Below, in pieces: positions 1-19,454 of a stretch of DNA of 64,000 nt (within the stretch, counting starts at the first letter, position 1; each line of letters begins with the position of its first letter). Origin of the DNA: Myxococcus stipitatus (GTDB taxonomy: Bacteria; Myxococcota; Myxococcia; Myxococcales; Myxococcaceae); contig NZ_CP102770.1 in NCBI RefSeq assembly GCF_038561935.1, forward strand, positions 2,666,001 through 2,730,000, written 5' to 3'. A program made the position numbers and the translations under genes. A model generated the notes under the pieces. It saw nothing but the letters and a program-made list of their open reading frames with translations. It was not told where the DNA came from and ran no database searches.

Positions 1-12288
<12,288 letters not shown>

Positions 12289-12971
12289 GAAAACTCCAAG
12301 CGCCAGACCTCGGCCTCGAGGGGCCAGGGGCGCGAGCACCTGTCGCGCGACTCAACGTCTGCGCGACGACACGGGGATGGATGGGGACCCGGCGATGTAT
12401 CAAGCCACCCTGACATGGACGGCTGACGCCCTCGTCACGGCGCCCTGGGAACAACACCATCAGTGATACATGCTAGCAGTTGTATCCAGGTATGCAGGAA
12501 CCTCGCTGCGATACGGGACACTGACTGTCTGAAGAGCGAATGGGAGCGTCAATGATGTCGGACATGCTCCCCCTAGAATCTCACTATCCCAGGGATACGC
12601 CAAAAATGGCCACGTTCTAGAATCTCAGTATATGGGATTCTCAAGGTGATTGCGGGAGCTGCGGGGATGACAGGGCGCTCCGGCGTGAGCGGGTTCACTC
12701 GTGGAGATCTGGCCCTTACTTCTGGTCCTGATGCAGAGGGCGCCGAGCCGGCCGGTCAAGAACTGGACAGGGGTGTGATTCCAGGAGCGGATGTCGCTCC
12801 TCGCCTCTGTTCAAGGGCTCTCCAGGCAAGCCGTCTCTAGCGGTTTCCCCGTAGATGCCGGGGCACGTCTGGCCTCCATCCGGAGCGATGGCGGCTTCTC
12901 GGGTGCTGGTCCGGAGGGAGCCCGGTAGACTGGCCTCTCCTCGCGAAGCCTTGCGCACAAGGAGGGTTCCT
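12289..12971. promoter_or_regulatory. Intergenic region between NRPS and calpain-like gene, with repeated motifs
   Basis: About 680 bp separate the divergent starts. TGTATC occurs at 12396 and 12481, and GATACA at 12465; the last two form an inverted repeat (GATACA-N10-TGTATC) about 180 bp upstream of the NRPS start. A second motif, CTAGAATCTCAnTAT, occurs at 12573-12587 and 12617-12631, 44 bp apart on the same strand. The second copy is followed by GGGATTC, giving a further short inverted repeat. These look like regulator binding sites, but no regulator can be assigned and no convincing gene is seen in the region. Confidence 0.45.
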
Positions 12972-14126
12972 GTGACGACCCGCATTCCGGGTGGTGGCAG
13001 TCTGTCCCGGGCGAACAGCATCCGCTCGCAGACCTCGGAGACAGACAAGATAACGCCGGAAGTGAAGAAGGAGGCCACGGAGGAGGTCTCGACGGGCTCA
13101 AAGCCAGCCATGACCCCCAACGTGTCGGACCGATTCAAGACATCCGGTCCTCCCCTCTCCACCGCCAATCTGGCACTGAACGACCCCAAGCTGACCGACC
13201 CGAACAGCAACCCTCGCTTCAAGCAGATGCAGCAGGGTACCTATAAGGAGTTCGCCAAGTTCCAGCTCTACGGCAAGAACGACTCCGTCAAGCCGAAGCA
13301 TGTGATTCAGGGCTCTATCGGCGACTGCCACGTGCACTCGTCGATTGCCGCCGTGGCCAACGGAGACCCGGAGGCCATCAAGAGCCGAATCACGCCCTCG
13401 GAGGACGGCAAGAGCTTCAAGGTGCGGCTGGACACGGTGGACCCCCAGACGGGCGCTCATCACGACGAGGAGGTCACCGTCCATGCGCATGAAGTCCAGG
13501 TGGACGCCCAGTTCCCCGAGGAGCTGGAGGCGAACCCCAAGACGACCGGCCTGCTCGCCAACAAGAAGAACATCATCTGGCCGCTCGTCATCGAGAAGGC
13601 CTACGTGAAGCTCAACGACGCGCGGAGGGCCGACGCGGCCATCCAGAAGAACACGAGCCCGTCGATGATTACGGGGTACGAAGCCATCGAAGGCGGCTTC
13701 GGCAACCTGGCCCTGGAGGCGCTGACGGGCAGGCCCACGGCGGACTACCAGATCAAGAACAAGCCCGACGACGAGCTCTTCGCGCTGCTCTCACGGGCCA
13801 ACAACAAGGACACGCCCGTGGTGGCCGGCACCTATCCGCTGGGAGGTGGCCATACGGAGTCTCCCGCCACGCTCAAGGAGAAGGCCTTCTCCACGAAGGG
13901 CTCCAGCGTGGAGCGCGGACATGCCTACACGGTCATGGGCACCCACACGTCCAGCAACGGCACGAAGATGGTGACGCTCCGCAATCCCCACGGGGAGAAC
14001 TCACGGCTGGATGGCGCCATCCATCACCAGAAGGGCATCGTGGAGCTGCCGCTCGACCGCTTCAAGGAGAAGTTCGAGATGCTGACCTACGTCAAGGATG
14101 GCGTCGGCGGAGCGGACAAGAAGTAG
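12972..14126 (+). CDS. Calpain-like cysteine protease (peptidase C2 family)
   Basis: 384 residues from a GTG start chosen because AAGGAGGG lies 5 bases upstream; an in-frame ATG at 12855 lacks such a site. Three conserved blocks match the calpain papain-like fold: QGSIGDCHVHSSIA with Cys119 as nucleophile, RGHAYTVMG with His317, and LRNPHGE with Asn338. The first about 95 residues are Ser/Thr/Pro/Lys-rich and look disordered, possibly a targeting tail; no signal peptide or membrane segment is seen. The usual calpain tryptophan after the catalytic Cys is replaced by His. Bacterial calpain-like proteins are poorly studied; a secreted or predatory effector role is only a guess. It stands alone on its strand. 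Confidence 0.85.
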   Translation: MTTRIPGGGSLSRANSIRSQTSETDKITPEVKKEATEEVSTGSKPAMTPNVSDRFKTSGPPLSTANLALNDPKLTDPNSNPRFKQMQQGTYKEFAKFQLYGKNDSVKPKHVIQGSIGDCHVHSSIAAVANGDPEAIKSRITPSEDGKSFKVRLDTVDPQTGAHHDEEVTVHAHEVQVDAQFPEELEANPKTTGLLANKKNIIWPLVIEKAYVKLNDARRADAAIQKNTSPSMITGYEAIEGGFGNLALEALTGRPTADYQIKNKPDDELFALLSRANNKDTPVVAGTYPLGGGHTESPATLKEKAFSTKGSSVERGHAYTVMGTHTSSNGTKMVTLRNPHGENSRLDGAIHHQKGIVELPLDRFKEKFEMLTYVKDGVGGADKK

Positions 14127-14311
14127 CGGTGTCGAGGGTTGTCTTCGCGATGCAAGGCTTTGCCTGCGGTTCGCGTGCGTCACGGTGAATCCCTCATGCC
14201 GTGACGCCGCGAAGCAGTTTTGCGGAAAAGAACGAAGCTATCAACTCGTGACGGTCTCCCGTACTCCCCTGGGCCGCCGGGATTCTCCGGCGCTACCCGG
14301 GAGACAGCAGG

Positions 14312-15082
14312 ATGACTGCGACAACAGAGTTGCGTGTGGCCACGCTCGATGGCCTGCGGATGAGCTACAGGCTGATGGGGGAGGGGCCCGTGCTGGTGCT
14401 GCTCCACGGCTTCACGGGAGCAGGCGCGGACTGGACCCATGTCTTCGACCTGGACGCGCTCAGCCGGAAGTACCGCCTGGTCATCCCTGACTTGCGAGGT
14501 CATGGCCGGAGCAACAATCCCTCGGAGGGCTTCACGATGCGCCAGTGCGCGGCGGATGTCCTCGCGCTCCTTGACTCGCTGGAGGTCCAGACGTGCCGCG
14601 CCATCGGGATGAGCCTGGGGGGAAACACCCTGCTGCATGCCGCGACGCAAGCGCCTGGCCGCATCGAGCGGATGGTGCTGGTCTCCAGCACGCCGTACTA
14701 CCCGGCGCAGGCCCGCCGCATCATGGCCACGTTCACCGAGGAGTCCCGTTCCGAGGCGGAGTGGGCGGACCTGCGCTCGAAGCACATCGGCGGGGATGCC
14801 CAGATTCGGGCGCTCTGGAGGCACGGCCGGGGCTTCGCGGACAGCGTCGATGACATGAACTTCACGCCACCGCTGCTGGGCACGGTGCGTGCGCGGACAC
14901 TGCTCGTCCAGGGTGACCAGGACCCGCTCTATCCGGTGGAGCTCTCCCTGGAGATGCACCGGGCCATCCCCGAGTCCCGTCTCTGGGTGGTTCCCGGCGG
15001 CGGGCATTGCCCCATCTTCGGGGCACAGCGAGAGGCATTCGCTCACGCGGCGCGGGAGTTCATCGCTGGCGCCAATGCCTGA
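14312..15082 (+). CDS. Alpha/beta hydrolase
   Basis: 256 residues. The fold is shown by the oxyanion motif HGFTGAGAD, nucleophile elbow GMSLGG (Ser101), acid GDQDP (Asp204) and catalytic His232 in GGGHCP. Length and order are those of small cytoplasmic esterases and C-C hydrolases of the 3-oxoadipate enol-lactonase type. No signal peptide. Substrate cannot be told from sequence. Gaps of about 185 bp upstream and 120 bp downstream suggest a single-gene unit. Confidence 0.9.
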   Translation: MTATTELRVATLDGLRMSYRLMGEGPVLVLLHGFTGAGADWTHVFDLDALSRKYRLVIPDLRGHGRSNNPSEGFTMRQCAADVLALLDSLEVQTCRAIGMSLGGNTLLHAATQAPGRIERMVLVSSTPYYPAQARRIMATFTEESRSEAEWADLRSKHIGGDAQIRALWRHGRGFADSVDDMNFTPPLLGTVRARTLLVQGDQDPLYPVELSLEMHRAIPESRLWVVPGGGHCPIFGAQREAFAHAAREFIAGANA

Positions 15083-15205
15083 CCTGACGGGTCGGCAATG
15101 GATGCCTGTTGTTCCGGTCGAGACCTGAAAGTGTCGGGTTTTTCACGTTCTTGGTACCTTGGGCCCCGCAGGTTGGAACAGCCGACTGAGAAAGGACTCA
15201 CGAGC

Positions 15206-15985
15206 ATGCGCATCATGAACAAGCTTTCCGTTGCGGCGATGTTTGTCCTGTGGGGCGGTGGTTGCGGCGTCACGGACACGCACCTGGGGGGCGAAGGGGT
15301 CGCCCGTCAGATGGAGCAGGACTACGGAGGCCCGAGCGGCCTCATGGACTTCTTCGCCAGCCACACAGAAGAGGAGATTCGTGACGCGCTGAAGCCATAC
15401 GGCGTCGGATACGTCGTCCATGGGAATGCCACCCAGGCCGCCATCGGGGACTGCCCCAAGTACTTTCCGGCGGGGGACCGGAGCATCTGGCACAACTTCG
15501 ATGGGGAGTATTACTTCATCGACAGCGCGGGCCGGCCGAACCGCGCCTACAAGGACCTGCCACCCATCGTCGCCGCGCCGCGCGTGTCCACGTGTCAGAC
15601 GAACGTGGGGCAGTGGGGCGACGCGGAGAACCCGAGCAACGACTACGACGGCGGGCACCTCATCGGCTCGCAGCTGGGCGGCTGGGGTGGGCGCGCGAAC
15701 CTGGTGCCGCAGGACGCCAACTTCAACCGTGGCAACTGGGTCGCCCTGGAGAACGCGATGGCGGACTGCGGGAGCCTGCCGAACGGCCGGATGCGCTACA
15801 CCCTGGGCGCGAACTACCCGAACAGCACCACGCTCATCCCCAACACGATGACGATGGAGATCCAGAACCAGTCCTCCGGCGCGAGTGTGTCCCTGTCCTT
15901 CACGAACACGGACGGAGGTGGCTCGAATGGAGCCAGTGAGCGCGCCCGCGGCGTGAACTGGTTGGCGAGCCAGGGCTGTATCTGA
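15206..15985 (+). CDS. Secreted DNA/RNA non-specific endonuclease, probable lipoprotein
   Basis: 259 residues starting at the ATG at 15206, which has AAAGGA upstream and begins a hydrophobic export signal ending in GGGC (Cys20), so lipid anchoring or simple secretion is likely. The nuclease core is DYDGGHLIGSQLGG (His151) followed by NLVPQDANFNRGNW and LEN, matching the beta-beta-metal type of Endonuclea_NS_2 domains: general base His, metal-binding Asn, and a downstream Asn/Glu. Such enzymes cut single- and double-stranded nucleic acid. No immunity-like gene lies next to it, as expected for an exported nuclease used in feeding or predation rather than a polymorphic toxin. Confidence 0.85.
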   Translation: MRIMNKLSVAAMFVLWGGGCGVTDTHLGGEGVARQMEQDYGGPSGLMDFFASHTEEEIRDALKPYGVGYVVHGNATQAAIGDCPKYFPAGDRSIWHNFDGEYYFIDSAGRPNRAYKDLPPIVAAPRVSTCQTNVGQWGDAENPSNDYDGGHLIGSQLGGWGGRANLVPQDANFNRGNWVALENAMADCGSLPNGRMRYTLGANYPNSTTLIPNTMTMEIQNQSSGASVSLSFTNTDGGGSNGASERARGVNWLASQGCI

Positions 15986-16023
15986 CTCGACGGCGAATCT
16001 TTCGCCTCTCACCGCGATTGAAA

Positions 16024-16072
16024 CGGTGGGAGCCCGTTTCCATGTTGGAATATTCCAATCGGGCTCCCACCG
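16024..16072 (+). terminator. Perfect 13-bp hairpin with nested palindrome
   Basis: CGGTGGGAGCCCG (16024-16036) and its exact complement at 16060-16072 enclose a 23-base loop. The loop itself holds a 14-bp perfect palindrome TTGGAATATTCCAA (16045-16058). It lies about 40 bp after the nuclease stop, so termination is the simplest reading, although no T-run follows. Confidence 0.6.
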
Positions 16073-16248
16073 CCCTCCGCAGTGCCGTGTGACTACCCCT
16101 CCCCTTTGGGATCTGGAAATCCCAGAAAGATGGGATAGACGTGCCCTATCGGCGAAGGCCATTCTCCCGCCCCGCCGCACATCAGGACGGGATGCAAGGG
16201 AATGCCATCCCGGATGTGCGCTGATTCAACTCCTGCCTCGGGGGTCTC

Positions 16249-17319
16249 ATGCGCAATGTTGTTCGTGGACTGGTTGTCTCGGCGCTGTGCGTCGCACAGC
16301 TTGGATGTGGTCAGGAAGACCTCTCTCAATCACAGATGGATGGCAACTCACCTGGGGACATCGAGTCCTCTTCGGCCGCCTTGGGGGCCAATGACGTGGG
16401 TGTCATTGCGCCCGCCTCGGGATGCCCGGGTTCGTACATCTGGATCCACATGGACAACGAGGATAGCCATCAGATGACAAATGTCGTTCCCTGGGTGGGA
16501 GCGACCCTGGTGAATGCCAGCGCAAACCTCGTGTTCACCTTCTGTCGGGTGGATGGAAACCAGTTCAAGTCGCTGGCGACCTACAGCAACACGGCTAGCA
16601 ACTATGCCGTCCTGAAGTTGGCGGCAACCTGTCCCGCGGGCTCCGTGGACTTCGCCCGGGTCTTCGATAATGAGGACACTCGCAACCAGAACAGCAGCTC
16701 GGGCAATAGCGTGATCTGGCCCAACTACCAGGATACATACGCAACCACCCTTCGGTTCTGCCTCTTCAGGGGCGGCAGCGAGACCGCCGCGAACCTGCCC
16801 GCCCTCGGGTTCGAGTATGGCGTCTTCGCAGCTCCGAACTTCGGCTTTGGCAGTGCGCGTGGAACGATCTTCAGCGACGATGAGGACACTCGAACGAAGA
16901 ACGAATACCATGTGGACCCGGCCTGGGCGTGGGAGGCCAAGTCGATGGTCTCGGAGGGGGACAACACCACGATGTACGTGGCCCGAGGTGGCGCGGTCAT
17001 TTGTGGCGACGGCGTCTGCGGTGGCAACGCGGAGTCGGAGTTGTCCTGCCCCGCGGATTGCTCGGTGTGCGGCAATGGCACGTGTGGTCCTAGGGAGAAT
17101 ACCACCACCTGTATCGAGGACTGCGGCAGGTGTGGTGATGGCTACTGCTCCAGCCGGGAGAGCTCGTCGAGCTGCCCCGGCGACTGCGGCAGGTGTGGTG
17201 ACGGCATCTGCGGCCCGAAGGAGACGCGGACCTGTCTCATCGACTGCCCGCCCCCTTGCGACTTGAACGTCAGCATGCCGGACGGACGCATCCCCACCTG
17301 CCCTCGGCCGGGAGAGTGA
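16249..17319 (+). CDS. Cys-rich repeat lipoprotein
   Basis: 356 residues. An export signal ends in AQLGCG, a lipobox-like site with Cys20, predicting attachment to an outer membrane. Residues about 50-245 form a domain with two similar acidic motifs (VFDNEDTRNQN and FSDDEDTRTKN) and paired cysteines; it is not recognised. From about residue 252 there are four copies of a roughly 22-residue unit, CG(D/N)GxC...C..DC, which probably fold as small disulphide-bonded knots. CGDGxC repeats of this kind are common in myxobacterial surface proteins. Function unknown; adhesion or matrix contact is only a suggestion. Confidence 0.85.
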   Translation: MRNVVRGLVVSALCVAQLGCGQEDLSQSQMDGNSPGDIESSSAALGANDVGVIAPASGCPGSYIWIHMDNEDSHQMTNVVPWVGATLVNASANLVFTFCRVDGNQFKSLATYSNTASNYAVLKLAATCPAGSVDFARVFDNEDTRNQNSSSGNSVIWPNYQDTYATTLRFCLFRGGSETAANLPALGFEYGVFAAPNFGFGSARGTIFSDDEDTRTKNEYHVDPAWAWEAKSMVSEGDNTTMYVARGGAVICGDGVCGGNAESELSCPADCSVCGNGTCGPRENTTTCIEDCGRCGDGYCSSRESSSSCPGDCGRCGDGICGPKETRTCLIDCPPPCDLNVSMPDGRIPTCPRPGE

Positions 17320-17452
17320 GCATCTCAGGGCGCATGGAGCGGATTCGCACTGACTCGTGAGTGTCCTCGGGGGAGGTGGCCCCGCGCCTGGAGAAGTGTC
17401 CCAGGCGCGGGGCTTCCCCTGGTGGATACATTGCTGGACGCTGGCGCCCGTC

Positions 17453-18126
17453 ATGGCGTCCCATCCGTACAACCTCCTCGTGGAAGACGATGAGCGGCCG
17501 GCCCGGCTGGTCGGCTCCTTCCTGAAGGAACAGGGCTTCCGGGTGCGGACCGTGGGCAATGGCCCGGACGCGCTTGCCGCCCTCCAGCGCGAAGTCCCGG
17601 ATTGCCTCGTCCTCGACATCCTCCTGCCTGGGATGGATGGCATCGAGGTGTGCCGCAGGGCGCGAGCCAGCTACTCCGGCTGGACTCTCATGCTCACCGC
17701 CCTCGACGAGGACATCCACGAGGTGGTGGCGCTCGACACCGGCGCGGATGACTCCATCACCAAGCCAGTGCGCCCCCAGGTGCTGCTCTCCCGGCCGCGA
17801 GCCCTCTTCTGGCGCACCGCGCGCGACTCGCGGAAGCCGTCGCCGGACGCCGGTGGATTCCCTCGGTGGGGCTTCGCATCGATGGCGTCCTGCGCACGGT
17901 GAGCCGCGCGGAGTCCGCGTTGCACCTCAAGGACGCCGAGTTCGACCTGCTGTTGCTGCTCGCCAACCGCGCGTCCGAGGTGCTCAGCCGGGACGACCTG
18001 CTCTCCGCGCTGCGCGGCATTGAACATGACGGCCTGGACCGCTCCATCGACATGCGCATCTCCAAGCTGCGCCGGAGTCGGGCACGGCACTCGACTTCAG
18101 CCCATATGCATCATCGGCGCCCATGA
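17453..18126 (+). pseudogene. Response regulator (OmpR type), frameshifted and 3'-damaged
   Basis: The receiver domain is clear from the ATG at 17453: LLVEDDE acidic pocket, phospho-acceptor Asp in LVLDILLPGMDG, and KPV lysine. That frame ends at 17902 in unrelated residues. The winged-helix DNA-binding domain continues in another frame from about 17830 (LHLKDAEFDLLLLLANRA, LLSALRGIEHDG, then SIDMRISKLRR) and then runs into a short tail ending at 18126, lacking the last strands of the wing. At least one frameshift near 17810-17830 and a lesion near 18075 are needed. The gene is probably non-functional unless these are sequencing errors. Confidence 0.8.
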
Positions 18127-18156
18127 CGCCGGCCTGGAGAGGGCGGTCACCCAGCG

Positions 18157-18729
18157 ATGAATCGGCACCTGCGCCCACTCCGCCCGTTCGGCGGGTTCTT
18201 CTTCCTGGTGTACGCGGGAATCATCGCCGCCATCGTGTTCCCCGTCGCGCTGATCTTGGAGCTGTCCTCGCGGCGGATGCCTCTCCAGTCGCTCGACGCG
18301 GAACAGGCCGCGGCCCATGCGGATGCCTCACAGTCAGGGAGCGAGGCGCTGTTGCTCGGGCACTCCGCGCTGCATGGCGTGGGGCTCCTGGGCACACGCA
18401 TCGACCCGGCCCCCATGCCGGAGTCCTGGCGAGCGCGACTGGGGGCCTTCGCCGTGGCTCCCGGGGCCCCGCGCGAGCTGCTCGACCAGGCGGTGCTGAG
18501 CGAGGTCGGCGGGCTGCTGGTCCTCACCTATACGGGCCCGCTGTACGGCGGTGCCCCGGTGACGATGGCGCTGGACCCGACGGCGGGAGACCTCGCCGCC
18601 GTGGCGGGGCTGGGCCGTCATCGGGGAGACGTGGTGCGCTTCGAGCAGACCTCGGACGGCGCCTGGCTCCACCTCAAGGGCGTGCGCCTGGCCCGAGTGC
18701 CGACGGCATCCGCGGGCCATGACTTCTGA
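18157..18729 (+). CDS. Single-pass membrane protein, probable N-terminal remnant of a sensor kinase
   Basis: 190 residues. One strong membrane segment (about 12-35, FFFLVYAGIIAAIVFPVALI) is followed by an Ala/Gly-rich extracytoplasmic region with no recognisable motif. There is no HAMP, His-phospho-acceptor or ATPase domain. It starts 30 bp after the damaged response regulator, the usual place for its partner kinase, so it is inferred to be what is left of that kinase after a deletion. An intact small periplasmic protein is the alternative. Confidence 0.5.
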   Translation: MNRHLRPLRPFGGFFFLVYAGIIAAIVFPVALILELSSRRMPLQSLDAEQAAAHADASQSGSEALLLGHSALHGVGLLGTRIDPAPMPESWRARLGAFAVAPGAPRELLDQAVLSEVGGLLVLTYTGPLYGGAPVTMALDPTAGDLAAVAGLGRHRGDVVRFEQTSDGAWLHLKGVRLARVPTASAGHDF

Positions 18730-18803
18730 GGTAATCGCTTTGCTTCCATGCCACGCGTTACAGGTGTCTTCGAAGCGTCGTTCCCAACCCGAGGAGCACA
18801 CCT

Positions 18804-19166
18804 GTGATCGCCATCGAGACCATCGTCCAGCGCTACATCGCCACCTTCAACGAGACGGATGAGGCTCGCCGGAGCACGGCCCTCCGCGAGCTGTACACCG
18901 AGGACTGCACCTATATCGATCCGCTCGTCGCCGCCACGGGGACGGAGGCCATCAGCGGGTTCATCGGCGGCGTCCAGAAGCAGTTCCGTGGCGTCGTCTT
19001 CACGCTCGCGGGTCCCGTGGATGCGCACCATGACCAGGCCCGCTTCACGTGGCACGCGGGCATGCCCGGGGGTGACAAGCCGCTCGTGATTGGCTTCGAC
19101 GTGGTGGTGCTGGCGAACGGCCGCATCCGGCAGGTGCTCGGCTTCCTCAATGCCGTGCCTGCCTGA
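18804..19166 (+). CDS. NTF2-fold / SnoaL-like protein
   Basis: 120 residues from GTG with GAGGAG upstream. The pattern of an N-terminal helix with a YIATFNETD motif, a conserved YIDPLV strand and a C-terminal strand ending GFLNAVPA matches small SnoaL-like polyketide-cyclase/isomerase or ring-hydroxylase-beta type proteins. No catalytic function can be assigned. Stand-alone gene. Confidence 0.8.
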   Translation: MIAIETIVQRYIATFNETDEARRSTALRELYTEDCTYIDPLVAATGTEAISGFIGGVQKQFRGVVFTLAGPVDAHHDQARFTWHAGMPGGDKPLVIGFDVVVLANGRIRQVLGFLNAVPA

Positions 19167-19190
19167 GGTGTGGGGCCTTGGTCGCGAAGA

Positions 19191-19205
19191 CACCCCTGAG
19201 GGGTG
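19191..19205. terminator. Short palindrome after the SnoaL-like gene
   Basis: CACCCCTGAGGGGTG is a perfect palindrome about 25 bp after the stop codon, with no T-run. Weak terminator candidate. Confidence 0.35.
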
Positions 19206-19269
19206 GGGCCTCACCCGCAGGGAATCCCATGCATGACGTGACAACCATTGTACTGATGTAACAAGAGTG

Positions 19270-19298
19270 TTGACACGCTACCGTGACTCTGTCTGAAT
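19270..19298 (+). promoter_or_regulatory. Possible sigma-70-type promoter
   Basis: TTGACA at 19270-19275 with a 17-bp spacer to CTGAAT, in an unusually A/T-rich patch about 155 bp upstream of the large secreted protein gene. The -35 is perfect; the -10 is poor. Confidence 0.3.
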
Positions 19299-19454
19299 TT
19301 TACCTCGGGTGTGCGGCGTCAACACCGTGTCTTGAACAGGCACTCGCGGTCCCGCGCCGCCCCCCATCTTCGTACCGAGACACGCGAGTGCCAGCGCCAG
19401 CGAGCGTCGCCGGGCGCGTTGCGCAGTCTCAATGAACAGAGGGGGAGTGCAGCG

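Noticed and set aside
12646..12840. Small gene upstream of the calpain-like protease
   Set aside because: 64 codons without ribosome site or coherent composition.
17000..17319. EGF-like repeats
   Set aside because: Spacing CGDGxC...C..DC does not fit EGF cysteine spacing.
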